Shown here piece after piece: positions 19,749 through 30,501 of a stretch of DNA of 64,000 nt. Source of the stretch: Rhynchopus sp. YZ270_cl-10 (Eukaryota > Euglenozoa > Diplonemea > Diplonemida > Diplonemidae). Positions within the stretch are counted from its first letter, which is position 1; each line of letters starts with the position of its first letter. The stretch is from assembly GCA_964035575.1 (NCBI GenBank), contig OZ037896.1, positions 248,001 to 312,000 of the forward strand, written 5' to 3'. The notes beneath the pieces are model-generated. The model was not told the origin of the DNA, did no database searches, and was given only the letters and a program-made list of their open reading frames with translations. A program made the position numbers and the translations under genes.

Positions 19749-21650
19749 TTAACAAAACATAGCTTCTACTCTTTCGTACTCCGTGAGTACTGGAGGAAGT
19801 GATGCCAACGAGGGGGCCACTGTTCCGCGAGTAAACTCATCAGCCCGCTGACTTAAGGTGTCCACCCACGAGGCAGACACACTCATGTTGGCAGCCTTTG
19901 CAGTGTCAAAAATGGCACACAGCAGCTCATTAGCCAAAAAATTCTTACTGTGTCCTTTGTTTATCGCCGCCACAGCAGCAGCGTTATCGACCTGAAGGGA
20001 CACTTCATGGTCTGTGTTCTCAGCGGCCGCCAGCCTAACGGCACGCCAAGCAGCGTATAGCTCTTTTAGATAAATATGATGTTGCTCAGGGTTTGAAAAC
20101 ACACCCTGAGTGACCGGTTCAAAGACCTCAGACTCTATTAAAGCAGCCCACTCGCGGTCGGAAGCGTCTGACCACGCTACCACGGTGGGCCTCTCTGGCT
20201 GGTCCTCAATCCAGTCGTTGCTCCTCATCACAGACACGATGCCTGCGAATTCAGATATAACAGATGGGGGGATTTCTAGTTTAACATCCCACTTCTGTGG
20301 GTCAATTGCAAGAACAGACGCAGTGCGCCGCAAAAAAGAAAGAGAAACACGGAAATAACAAAGTCTGCGTTTAGTGCAGTACAAAAACCACACAAACCCA
20401 CCCAACACTTTATAAAAGTCCCTCGCAGTACATGAGTTTTTCAACACCTCATTCAGTACGGGAGAATCCACACACTTCTCAATCCAATCAGGGGCAGCAC
20501 GGTACCGTCTCGGGGAGCTCGCCAGATCGAACTCCAGGCCCAACGCACAGAAGTTTGCACGGGGCACACCCTCTCCTTCATCGTCATTCAGTTCGGCGCC
20601 CACTCGCTCTGCTCGTCGGAGGAACGAAGAGTAACGCTTCTCCGCCTCAGGGAGAGTTTTGCCTACGACAAAGAAGTTGTCCACCCAAGCGAGTCCGTCA
20701 TCCTCCGGGAGTAACACCATCGCCGAGCGGTGTGCGATGCACGGCGCCCAACTCCAGCCCATACAGAGCACATTGAGCTTTGCCCTCACGAAGGGGCCAC
20801 GTGCACCTGACAGGTTCACTCCGAAGAAGTCGTCCACACCATCCGCCAGCGGGAACTGGTAGAACCAGCTCCGCCCGTCTGCCTGCACCACGTACGCATT
20901 GTCCATGAATCGCCGTACCACCTGGTGTATAGACGGTAACAGCATTGGCGGGGGTGCACGCATTAAGCGATTCAGCTTTCGGCCGTCGCACACAAGCCTC
21001 AGTCCATGCACCTTCTTAGGGACGGTGAAGGCGGGAAGCACCACCTTCTGCACCTTGGACCGAGACATCACACCCCACTGCAGCAGGTTTCCCCAGTGGC
21101 GCAGCATGTGCCTGGAGGTTCCCCTCCTGAGAGGAACAGAGGAATCCAGGACTTTCCTACCCTCATCGGTAAGGTTCGCCGTGAAGGCTTCACGAGACCT
21201 GATGACATCAAGGATACCGGTGAGCAATCCCTTCGTATCCATGGCCATGAGCGCATCAAGATCCAGCCTCGCACGCGAAATGTTCGCCAACTCCCCTTCA
21301 GCCCGTTCCGCAGGCGCAGACACAAACCGGCGGTCCAGCACGACAGTTGCCTCAGTTCCGTACAGGATAGCAATGTCCGGTCCGTCGTCCATCAGCTCGC
21401 GTCTTGGAAGCGGCGGCGGAGGCGGCGCGTACTTCGGCGGCCCCATCACCGTCGGGAAAGCAGGGCGAAGTGGGGGCGCTCGCGCTCGTCGCCAGCGTCG
21501 CACCCACACACAGGGTCTTAGGCTACCCTGTACTGGCGGGTTCGTCTGCGAGAGCCCAACGTTGCCCGCGACGAACGGAACGGATCGAACAATCCGTCCA
21601 CCTCCGCATCCTCTGCCACCTCGCACACGGGTCCTCCCCCTTCGTGCCAT
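19749..21650 (-). CDS. Reverse transcriptase-RNase H of the DIRS-order retroelement (633 codons)
   Basis: A basic, glycine/arginine- and proline-rich N-terminus (about 1-90) is followed by a linker, then the reverse transcriptase palm and fingers (LRLVCDGRKLN, QADGRSWFYQFPL, MGWSWAPCIAHRS, LAWVDNFFVVG). A DIRS-type RNase H follows (VAWSDASDREW, SLQVDNAAAVAAINKG, WVDTLSQRADEFTRG). The RT and RNase H motif style is that of DIRS/Ngaro/VIPER elements, not Ty1/copia or Ty3. Treated as part of a fossil element, parts named only. Confidence 0.8.
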   Translation of the reverse strand: MARRGRTRVRGGRGCGGGRIVRSVPFVAGNVGLSQTNPPVQGSLRPCVWVRRWRRARAPPLRPAFPTVMGPPKYAPPPPPLPRRELMDDGPDIAILYGTEATVVLDRRFVSAPAERAEGELANISRARLDLDALMAMDTKGLLTGILDVIRSREAFTANLTDEGRKVLDSSVPLRRGTSRHMLRHWGNLLQWGVMSRSKVQKVVLPAFTVPKKVHGLRLVCDGRKLNRLMRAPPPMLLPSIHQVVRRFMDNAYVVQADGRSWFYQFPLADGVDDFFGVNLSGARGPFVRAKLNVLCMGWSWAPCIAHRSAMVLLPEDDGLAWVDNFFVVGKTLPEAEKRYSSFLRRAERVGAELNDDEGEGVPRANFCALGLEFDLASSPRRYRAAPDWIEKCVDSPVLNEVLKNSCTARDFYKVLGGFVWFLYCTKRRLCYFRVSLSFLRRTASVLAIDPQKWDVKLEIPPSVISEFAGIVSVMRSNDWIEDQPERPTVVAWSDASDREWAALIESEVFEPVTQGVFSNPEQHHIYLKELYAAWRAVRLAAAENTDHEVSLQVDNAAAVAAINKGHSKNFLANELLCAIFDTAKAANMSVSASWVDTLSQRADEFTRGTVAPSLASLPPVLTEYERVEAMFC

Positions 21651-21858
21651 AGTGTAGCTTTGGAAGCTGTAGTCGAAAAATATTTTTCGTTGACCGCAGC
21701 CATTTTAGGAAGCCATTTAGGCTCTTACCCTGGGTGGCGCACATGATAATTGATTGGGGGAGGGGAATGATTCAAAAGGAAAAGGCGTGAGGACAAATTT
21801 ACCGTTGGCTAATCAAGTTCAGTTTCTAATAACACTGCGTGTAAGCAAAAAAAAAAGG

Positions 21859-23695
21859 GGGGTAAGGACATTCTGGTACCCCCAAGTTTGACTTTTGGAC
21901 AATTCAGACCCACAAGGTTTCGATAAAGACAATTCAGACCCACAAGGTTTACGATAAAGACAGTTCAGACCCACAAGGTTTACGATAAAGACACTTCAGA
22001 ACCACAAGGTTTGCATTTTGGACAGTTCAACCCCACAAGGTTTGCACTTTGGACAGTTCAGACCTTGTGGGTCTGAACTGTCCAAAATGCAAACCTTGTG
22101 GTCTGAAGTGTCCAAAATACAAACCTTGTGGTTCTGAACTGTCCAAAAGTCAAACCTTGTACGTATTTTCTTCTTCTAAGGTGCTTGCTCTCCATACCTA
22201 GACCCTCGAATTTTTTTTCTTGACCCCATACATATGGGTGCATTTCGACGATTTGAGGCCTTTCAAAGCAAAAGTTGGCACTTTTGAGCATCTGCGGGGG
22301 TCTAAAACACGGTTTTGCGTACACCACGCTGGATGATAGGGGTCACATCATGTGGCCATATATCAAGTTACACCGCAAAAATCTACCAGACCCTGTCTTC
22401 GTACAACGCCGCAGACAGGCCAAACATGCGTTGGACTCAGAGGAATGCCCGCTGTGCAGGTATCATGAGAACCAACTCCCAGCAACAAGGGGCGCCTTTT
22501 GGCGGGCGTTGTTGAGGGTGTTTGGGGTGCAAAGTTTTCCACAATTTTGATGCGCGGGTACTGAAGTGTTGTCTTGTTCTTTCATCTCTAGGAATGTAAA
22601 TGTCAATCGCGTTTAACTACCACTAGGGCTTGTTTAGTGAACCCACGAGGGGTCGAAGGGGGTTGGTTATCCCATATCTATCAAAGGTTGTGTCGACCAG
22701 GCGAAACCACTATGTTACGCTGTACGTTGTTAAATCCGAAGAAATAACGCTTTAGCAGCCGCAGGAAGTTTGTTAAAAAGAGTGCCTCACGCTACACAAA
22801 CCACCACCCGCGATTGACTTAGATGATAACTAGAGAATTCAGAACAAAACAACACCCTGCCCCATACACACTAAATTGTCATGCTCAAGAGCATGCCTGG
22901 GCCAAAATTACTGTGACAAAAAAGGCAACAATACCACCCACAAGGAGTGTGAAATGTGCACTGGTTTTCTGGGGGAACGCAATATTTTATTGTGCCTCGT
23001 CCTCCGCGAGCAGAGGACAGACTTTCCGGAAAGTTTCCAAAGGTCGAATTTCTTGCACTAGCTATGCTCCCTGGGTTAAATGGCAATAGCAGTGACTGAC
23101 TTCTGAGAGAAACAGGGTACTTGAAACCCAATTTTCATTATTTTGGTGTAATCCTGTGAGGGATGGGTGGGGAGGTGTGGGTGTGGGTGGGCGAAAAAAG
23201 GTGCACGAAGACAGGGTCTGGTAGATTTTTGCGGTGTAACTTGATATATGGCCACATGATGTGACCCCTATCATCCAGCGTGGTGTACGCAAAACCGTGT
23301 TTTAGACCCCCGCAGATGCTCAAAAGTGCCAACTTTTGCTTTGAAAGGCCTCAAATCGTCGAAATGCACCCATATCATGATATGTATGGGGTCAAGAAAA
23401 AAAATTCGAGGGTCTAGGTATGGAGAGCAAGCACCTTAGAAGAAGAAAACACGTACAAGGTTTGACTTTTGGACAGTTCAGACCCACAAGGTTTGCATTT
23501 TGGACAGTTCAGACCCACAAGGTCTGAACTGTCCAAAGTGCAAACCTTGTGGGGTTGAACTGTCCAAAATGCAAACCTTGTGGTTCTGAACTGTCTTTAT
23601 CGTAAACCTTGTGGGTCTGAATTGTCTTTATCGAAACCTTGTGGGTCTGAATTGTCCAAAAGTCAAACTTGGGGGTACCAGAATGTCCTTACCCC
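21859..23695. mobile_element. 1.84 kb foldback/TIR element with arms of about 0.5 kb
   Basis: The left arm (21859-22402) is the near-exact complement of the right arm (23205-23695). Termini are GGGGTAAGGACATTCTGG. Arm ends are built of units of about 30 bp containing CCACAAGGTTTGCANTTTGGACAGTTCAGA in both orientations. The core (about 22403-23204) has no intact gene but resembles 33640-34440 inside another TIR element. It abuts the retroelement through an A-run, so any target duplication is masked. Confidence 0.85.
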
Positions 23696-23734
23696 AAAAA
23701 AAAATCCACCCGGTCAGGCCAAAAAAAAAAAAAT

Positions 23735-24245
23735 CAAAATGATAAATCTTGGGGGTACCTCACACAAACCTCTAAGAGTGACCAGAACTGGCCTCATGAA
23801 CAAAGTGACCCCGTCACAGCCAGAACGCGACTCAATTGGTCAAACGCCGAAGGAAAAGGAAGCATGCAGCATGGCAAAATAATAAAAGTAGCGTACCGTG
23901 CGCCTGCGGCGCAAGATTGCAAGCCACCCTACCCATGACATAGTTTGGCTGTAAAAATATGCAATTTTATGCGCAAATTTTAGAAATGTTGCGTACCGTG
24001 GCTTCGCCAGGAACCTTTGGGTGCCATGACTGCCGTTTCTTTTTGTAGATGTCTATACGAGGAAACGTCCGCACGCTACCGACCTGACATGATTTTTTTG
24101 CTTATTCCAACTCGCAAAGGTGGGGAACGTGAGATGATATGCAATATACGAGTGAATGCAGCAGTTTTAACGGTTTACCGGGACATTTTCGCCGGAGGCG
24201 AAAAAATTTTTTTGACCACTTTTTTGCCAGACCGGGTAGACCGGG
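23735..24245. repeat. Dispersed repeat, copy 1 (GCGTACCGTG / ACCGGGT-ended)
   Basis: Shares with 54460-54960 a block starting GGTACCTCACAC, GTGACCCCGTCACAGCCAGA, GCATGCAGCATGG, GTAGCGTACCGTGCGCCTGCG, TTGCGTACCGTGGCTTCGCC, a GC hairpin with T-run (24186-24213), and a terminus of doubled ACCGGGT. Non-coding. Probably a non-autonomous element. Confidence 0.65.
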
Positions 24246-24610
24246 TAGAATTTTAAAATGCTTTTTCAAGATAAAACTCTGACAGAAAATGTAAAAAAAA
24301 AAAAAAAAAAAAAGACCCCTAGTCGAGAAAAGAGGTGGTCATCCATACTCCTGATGCGAGCACCCTTCATTGCAGGGAGGGAACCACCACCCATGGACGC
24401 TATCAACGACACCCACAGATGAAGCATGTAACTTTCCATCCTCAGGTACAACCTTCACAGCGTTTCAGGATGCTAACAAGACTCCCGGATGCAAGTTAAT
24501 AACACAGCCAAGAAGAAGGGAGAGGTTCTCAAAAGGCAGGTAGCCTGGTAGCCTTACCAAGCCAGACGTTGCTGTTCCAAACCCAAAAAAAAAAAACAAC
24601 CTTCAAAATT

Positions 24611-27478
24611 TCATATGTCCGCAACCGGCAAGAGAGGCTCCATCTGATACTCCGTCTCGCACACCGCCCTTGCTGCAGTGCAGTGTTTCTCGAACTCCGC
24701 TCTGTCAGTGTCGCCAAGCTTCTCCGCCGCAGCAGCAGCGTCGTCCCAGTGTGCTGCCAAGACATGCGCCATGGCAGCGTTGTAGCACTCATAAGGGTTT
24801 GCTGCGGCGCATTTGTCCAGCTGGTACATCCACTCCTCGTTCTGGGTCACCATCTCCTCATGCAGCTCGCTCAGGACTATTCTCGCGCGCAACTTTGGGT
24901 ACGACACACAGGCGACAGTCTTGGAGTAGAAGACACTCGAAACAGACGTGTTTTGGATGTTGTCGTGCAGGATCGTTGTGCCGTACGTTTTGTTGAGTCT
25001 CTCGAGTGCGTGCAGCCACGGCACACACCCGCCAAGGAAGGTGTACTTCTTCATGCCCTCGCAGCCCATGTTCCCGCAGCGCACCTCGGCACAGACGAAG
25101 GCCATCGAGAGTCTCCACTTCTGTGCCAGCAGCGTCTTGTGAGTGCGCACCCCATGTGAGAACTTCGCTGCCTGCAACTTCGGCGCGCTGCAGTGGCGTG
25201 CACCGTTCCAGTGCGTCAAGACACGGTCGCCTGAGAAGCCGTCGTTCACACCGTTGCATCCCTGCGTGATGGACAGCACCGTGCTCAGGTACTCCGTGTG
25301 GCGTGCCTGCATCTGACCACTCGGCAACTCACGTAAGGCTTCAAAGAAGTCGCGCACGTTCACCACAGAAAGGGCTACCTTCTTTTGGTCAAGCTTCTGC
25401 ATGGTGAGGAACCCGTGCTGTGCAGTGGGTGACGCAGGTCCGGAGCTCTTGCTAAGGCTGTCGTGCGATGTTTGCGACTTGTCCAAGTCGCTCTCCTCCT
25501 CCGTCTCAGTCTCAGTCCGCGACACATCCTCAACCAGCACAGAGGCAGGCATGTAGTTGCGGTACTCCTTCAGGTTGCGAAGCATCTGCAGGAACGACGT
25601 CTGCATGTGTCCCACCTCCTCGATGTTGCTGATGGCACGTGTCTCGTCCACCTGCGACAGGTTCATCACAGCCACACGCGCCATCTCCTCCTGCAGCTGT
25701 ACCAAAGGTGCGACAATGCGGAAGACCAGCATCAGTGCCAGCAGCATCAGCAGCACACTTGCCACCACAACAGTCACAACAAGGATGATGCGAGAACGCA
25801 CAAGCTTCTCATCCACGCTGTCAACCTCGTCACGGATGCGCTCCTGTGCAGCAAGTGTGCTCCGGTCAATGTCGCCAAGCATGTACTCTCGGTCGAGGGT
25901 GATCACCAGCCACCAGTCCACACCGTAGCCGTCGTTCACACGTTGCACTCTGTGTCGTGGTGTGGTGCCATTCATTGGGACAAAAGCTACGCAGCAAAGA
26001 CACAAACTGGAAGAGAAACAAAACATGCCACCTGACACATACCTCAAGAAGAACTGCTCCTCAGTCCCGTTGACGGAGATCGGGTATGCGTAAATAGTCT
26101 TGTTCGCCATCGCCTCGTAGCGCCCGTCGACAGCGTGAATGTGTCGGGCGGTGGAGCTGATGATCTCGTCCGTTGCGTTAACATCGCGCAGGGGTGAGGC
26201 GACCATGGTCGCTGGGTTGTAAGCGTGCCCGCTGTGATGTGGTGTTTCAGTTTACCTGGGGTGCTTTGTGATAACTAAATCAGGGCTGCTTTCATGATCC
26301 GCACCACACCATTCTTACCAACTTGTTCCGCCCTGTATAGGTGCCACACCAGGCACGAAAAGCCGTACCGCACCCTTGACATCATTTCAATAAAATGCCA
26401 AGAAGTAACTCTTCTTCTTGCTTGAGCTCTAGAATAAAACAAAAAAAAAACTTATTTCTTTTCTAAACGAACAGAAGGCACAGAGAGTGTGAAAAATAAA
26501 AAGAAACACATACTCTCCGTGCGAAACTGCAGTCAGAACGTACTGCTGGTTGTAGTACGGGTTACCCGACACATCGTACATCCAGTTACTATTCACGGAC
26601 GTGTAGAGCCTTCCCTTTGACGCAGGTCCTCCCTTCCCAAGCTTGAGACGCCCCAGCTCACGTGAAATGGCACGCACGTCAAAACCGTTCGAGACAGTAC
26701 CAAGACGCACACCGTTTACCGTCTCATGCGACCATGTGCCGACCATCAGTAGGATGATGTACGGCGGTATAGGGAAGAGAGGAGTCCACCGCACACCAGC
26801 CTCACCAGGTACTGTAACGTAGTCAGAGGTCGTTATATAGTCTAACTGGTTGAACGCCCATGCATTGCAGCGAGGCGCAGGCTCTGCACCGTTCGTTTCG
26901 AATGCCCTGCCGGCATGCTTGCATCCCACCAGATTCCCGTCCGTGGATCGGTACGTTGAGTTCTCTGGAGCAAGATACTGACCTGTGTACGGGTCCACAC
27001 TGCCGATGATGGTGCGTATCGCTGTCGGTGCACCTGCCTCAGCATCGTAGTCGCTGCCGTTGTTCCTATTCGCCATGTAGTGGTGGTACCCGCCAACTGG
27101 GTTCGAGATCGTGCGAAAGTCTTCGAACACCGTAATAGACTGCCCTTTGCGCCCCCTCACGGTAATCGCGGTTGCCCCCATATCGTTGAACATACGGAGC
27201 TCGTTTATCATTGAGGAACTCTTCTCGTTCATGAACGCCCACGACTCAGACACCTCTGGTGGGAAGGAACCCATCTCAGCAGCCAGCTTCTGCGTCCGGA
27301 CGCGGTGCACGGAAAGGAAGTTGACAATGATCTGCGACGCTCCCTCCTGCACAGACGTCAGGTAGTCCTCCAGTGCTTCCCGCAAGGACGCGTCCCCGGT
27401 GCCAAAGCATTGGTCAGCAGTGCTCTCAACGAGCGTGTTTGTGTCGGCCAGTGCATCGTCGGCACTCGTAACGCTCAT
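24611..27478 (-). CDS. Receptor-type class III cyclase-like membrane protein (two exons, about 861 aa)
   Basis: Exon 1 is 26514-27478 and exon 2 is 24611-26231. The 282-bp intron has donor GTATGTG and acceptor ACAG; joining restores GDGHAYNPATMV in frame. In order: an N-terminal hydrophobic segment (ends at the chosen ATG 27478), an extracellular dCache-like sensor, a membrane helix (IILVVTVVVASVLLMLLALM), a HAMP-like linker with YMPASVL, then a divergent cyclase fold (VVNVRDFF, NDGFSGDRVL, YTFLGGCV). The position of the first metal-binding Asp appears to be Asn (SVVNVRDF), so catalysis is doubtful. A better N-terminus, MKVSLRNLNILL from ATG 27557, lies upstream but in another frame. A possible 36-nt in-frame intron (26007-26042, GTATGTG...CCAG) is unresolved. 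Confidence 0.75.
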
Positions 27479-27523
27479 GACCGTGCACACCACGGCTGTG
27501 ATCACGATGCAGGCTAGCCGCAA

Positions 27524-27994
27524 GCAGGATGTTCAGGTTCCGCAACGACACTTTCATCTTCGCTGAAAGACCCTCTTCGGGGTGGGGTGGAGTGGTGGGT
27601 GCTTTGTGGATTTGTGTAAAATTTATGTCATCCTTTCTGTGAGTGGAGGGGAGAATGAAAAAGAGGAAGAAGAAAAAGAATTTTTAGCAAAAATAGAGAG
27701 AAAAAAAATCATTTTTTTTTTTTGAAAAACACCCACATATTTTTTTTTCCCCCCTTCCCCACAGGGAAGGAAAAGGAATAAGGCTAGCGTTTAAAAAATA
27801 CTTGGGGTAAAAAATCTCAATGTTGGTCCTCCTGGCGACCCTATATTTGCGTACTTTTTGCGAACTTAGAGCGTAGTTGTTGCACTTGGTATGGATTTCT
27901 GGGGTACCAAATGTATCATTTTTATTTTATTTTTTTATTTTTTGTTTTTTGTTTTTTTCCCCTCCTTCTCTTTCTTCTCCCCCTCCCGCACTAC
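27524..27994. other. Intergenic, low complexity
   Basis: Apart from the alternative start of the cyclase gene (27555-27557), it contains A- and T-runs and no supported gene. Confidence 0.5.
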
Positions 27995-28261
27995 TCAACC
28001 ACACTCGAACGTTAATTCCTCTGTTGCTTCGGAAGGAGGCTGTACACCACGAGGCTCTATAGGAGTTGCCATAGCCGCTGCCTCTGTACTAGCAGGAGCA
28101 GGGGCCGTGGTGGCGGTGTCATTGGCCGCGGGGTACCTGATCGCACAGCTGCCATCACCATACGGCGCACTGTCCACTACGTTGCCCTCAGCATCACGCT
28201 GCAGCCTCGGGTCCACTTCATCGTAGCCATGCTTCCCGCTGGTGGGGTGGTGCATGCCCAT
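27995..28261 (-). CDS. Small hypothetical protein with SGKHG motif (88 aa)
   Basis: Starts MGMHHPTSGKHGYDEVDPRL and ends LTFECG. Acidic and alanine/threonine/proline-rich (ATTAPAPASTEAAAMATP), with no convincing membrane segment in this frame. Shares its N-terminal motif with the gene at 12548-12796, so it may be a second member of a small family. The opposite strand is also open and reads as hydrophobic alanine/valine stretches, but it has no relative and is probably an antisense shadow. It lies between the cyclase-like gene and the cupin gene, same strand. Function unknown. Confidence 0.45.
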   Translation of the reverse strand: MGMHHPTSGKHGYDEVDPRLQRDAEGNVVDSAPYGDGSCAIRYPAANDTATTAPAPASTEAAAMATPIEPRGVQPPSEATEELTFECG

Positions 28262-28598
28262 TCTACGCGTTATTGAAACCTATCAAAAAGCAACGAAACA
28301 ATGACACAAAACACGATACTACAGGATTTGAAAAGAGCAAGATAGGATAGATAGTGTAAGGGGGATGGGGTGTAAGGTCCTGTAGAGAGTAGAGGGAGAG
28401 GAGGAGGAGGAGGAGGAGGGAGGAGGGGGTTTTTGAATAATGCAAAAAAGAAATAAAAAAAGTTGGAACGAAGTCAAAAACTGGAGGATTGAGAACACCT
28501 TATTCTTCCTCTTATCTAAGCACCTCCCCGCAGTATACAATATAAAGACCAAAAAAAAAAAAAATACAAAAAAAGATCTCTCAGCCTCAAGGAAAGCG
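28262..28598. other. Intergenic, purine-rich
   Basis: Contains a GGA/GAG-rich tract (28385-28432) and A-runs. No gene seen. Confidence 0.5.
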
Positions 28599-29030
28599 TT
28601 AAAGTGGTTCGTAGACATCTTCAACTGCATCGTGTGTGTGCCATGTGATCGTCACCCAGGGTGTGTTGCCACTGTTGGAGGGGTAGTGTCGCACACCGGG
28701 CGGTACCGTGCAGTAGGTTGTATCAGTAGGTGTGAAGGTGGCAGAGGGTGCAGCATCGCAGTGATCCGCAGCAATGTACATCCTGCCCGCACCGTGCACT
28801 GTCTGGGTGTGCTGAGTGCTGTTCATATGCCGCTCCACCTTGCCCAGATCGCACCCCGCACGTAGCCCAAAGACACGAACCGTCCCTGACACACCCTTCT
28901 CACTCCCTGGGTACTCCTGGCATAGCCAAGGTGGTGCGTTCTCTAGGAGAAGTGTGTTCTGTATTGTGTCACAGCATTGCCGCACCTCAGCGTCTTTGCA
29001 GAGCGTTTCGAGTTCAGTAGGTAAATTCAT
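28599..29030 (-). CDS. Cupin-fold protein (143 aa)
   Basis: The start is set at MNLPTELETL because the further upstream frame reads as T/P-rich leader. The second cupin motif is clear: VPPGVRHYPSN fits P-x-G-x2-H-x3-N exactly. A weaker first motif lies near residues 66-80 (VERHMNSTQHTQTVHGAG), with two or more possible metal-binding histidines. Size and single-domain layout match small single cupins. Such proteins range from dioxygenases and isomerases to sugar- or metal-binding proteins, and the substrate cannot be inferred here. Cysteine-rich N-terminal half (CKDAEVRQCC). Single exon. Confidence 0.6.
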   Translation of the reverse strand: MNLPTELETLCKDAEVRQCCDTIQNTLLLENAPPWLCQEYPGSEKGVSGTVRVFGLRAGCDLGKVERHMNSTQHTQTVHGAGRMYIAADHCDAAPSATFTPTDTTYCTVPPGVRHYPSNSGNTPWVTITWHTHDAVEDVYEPL

Positions 29031-29285
29031 TGGAAAAACGAAGAAAAAAAGGAGGGAAAAAAAGGACGAAAAGGGAGGTAATAAAAATGTTACCCTAAGG
29101 TGCTTAGGCGCCCAAGGAGTGTATGTAGGAGGGGTGCGTTGGGAAAGTGGTGAAAAGGAGGTCATTTTTTGCTACAGAATTTTGTGGTACAGTTTTTTTT
29201 TTGTGGGATATCTAAAAAGTGAAGCACAAAAGGGTGCTCTCTCGATTGGTGAGAAGGGAAAGAGGAGGAGGGGGTGTGGTTTTGC

Positions 29286-30406
29286 TTATTTTGAGCTGAG
29301 TTTGCGGATGACAGCGTCAACGATTTCTGCCTTTTCACGTGGGTTCAGCCGTCGTGCCAGATCTGTTACCGGTACCACTGGGTTGGTATATGCGAGACTC
29401 ATGTCCTGTGTAAATAAAGGAATTTTGTCGAAAATAGTCGATATCAGGCGGACCGGATTAAACGTTGGCTATATTATTCGGGCTTCTAACAACACTACGT
29501 AAAGGGGGGAAAAATGCCGGCACCTTACCGACGATAAAAAAAATACCGGTTTCCCCCCTTTTCTTTACTTTTTGCTTTTATCACCTCGCGCTCTGCACTC
29601 TATCTGAGATACCCCCCAACACACACACTACATACCCTCGCCACAGCTCTCTCCGCATCCCCCACGGACCACCCCCCGATCATCTCACCCCTCCGCCGTG
29701 CCCTGCGTGCCTCTTTCTCCGCCCTCTTCCGCTCCTCCCTCTTGCCCCTCCTCAGCCTCCTCCTCTCTCCTTCATCGGAGCTGTAGTCCGACGGCGGGAT
29801 GCACGGACTGCGCACCGCACCCTGCGGGATCTGACTCTGCCCCACCCCCACCTCCTGCATCGGCACTGCTGTGTGCAGATGTATTCTCGCCGGCGACGAC
29901 GCTCCCGTCACCACACTACGCGGTGCGCCCAAGGTGGTGACCCTGCCATCTGCGTGGTGGTGGTGGTGCACGACTACTACAGAACGACTCGATGTGGTTC
30001 CCGTCGCGCCGGAGAGCGGTGCGTACAGACCTGCTGTCGGGCTGCTTGGCTGTGGAGGGAAAGGGAGAGGGAGCGGAGGAGCCGGCTGTCTCCTCTGTTG
30101 CAGCAACACTGCGACTCTCAACTTCATAAAATACCGGGACACAAGTCGTTCTCTATGCAGTCTTTCTAGAACACGAATTTTCGTTTGGTCGTGCCGGGGT
30201 TTGGTGTGTACGGGAGGTTGTGGTCGTGGGGGTGGTGGCGGCGGTGACGGCTCTGGACCGTACACCTGCACCAACGCGCGGAGTACGTCGGACTCATGCC
30301 CGACTGCACTGAGAAGCATGCCATCAACGACACTTAGCGCATCCGGGTTGTAATGTGCGTACATACGCCGGACACGTTCGCCAATGGAGGAGGGGTCATC
30401 TTCCAT
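29286..30406 (-). CDS. Low-complexity protein with NPxxL...YGPEP motif (two exons, 296 aa)
   Basis: Exon 1 is 29636-30406 and exon 2 is 29286-29405. The 230-bp intron has donor GTATGT and acceptor ACACAG and joins AR to DMSLAYTNPV without a frame change. The N-terminus (YNPDALSVVDGMLLSAVG, then LRALVQVYGPEP) matches a short helical motif that recurs in many proteins of kinetoplastids and other protists. Then come a proline run, a basic coiled segment (LERLHRERLVSRYFMKL), a P/Q-rich stretch and a very basic region (RRRLRRGKREERKRAEKEARRARRRG). Exon 2 adds a helix, LARRLNPREKAEIVDAVIRKL. Function unknown; the basic region could bind nucleic acid or target the nucleus. Confidence 0.6.
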
Positions 30407-30465
30407 GTGTGGAGGTGTTATGCTGTTGGTATGCAGTGTGCATCATTCAGTGGGTGGAGGTGGAG

Positions 30466-30501
<36 letters not shown>

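Larger units (their letters stand above)
18327..21850 (-). mobile_element. Tyrosine-recombinase-type retroelement (DIRS order; VIPER/Ngaro-like), incomplete
   Basis: It is recognised by split direct repeats. Repeat A (about 163 bp) occurs at 21684-21850 and again at 18388-18550. Repeat B (76 bp) occurs at 18549-18624 and 18327-18402. On the minus strand the order is A1-coding-B1-A2-B2, the layout of VIPER and Ngaro elements. One reading frame, 19749-21650, encodes reverse transcriptase plus RNase H. No gag and no tyrosine recombinase were recognised, so it looks incomplete or dependent on another copy. Well-matched repeats suggest it is fairly young. It lies just beyond the hAT target duplication. 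Confidence 0.8.

Noticed and set aside
26007-26042. A 36-nt intron in the cyclase-like gene
   Set aside because: It has a matching donor and acceptor but keeps the frame whether spliced or not. It is much shorter than the others, so it was noted but not used.
28027-28226. Plus-strand hydrophobic protein opposite the small SGKHG gene
   Set aside because: No relative was found, while the minus-strand frame shares a motif with another gene and follows the strand of all neighbours.
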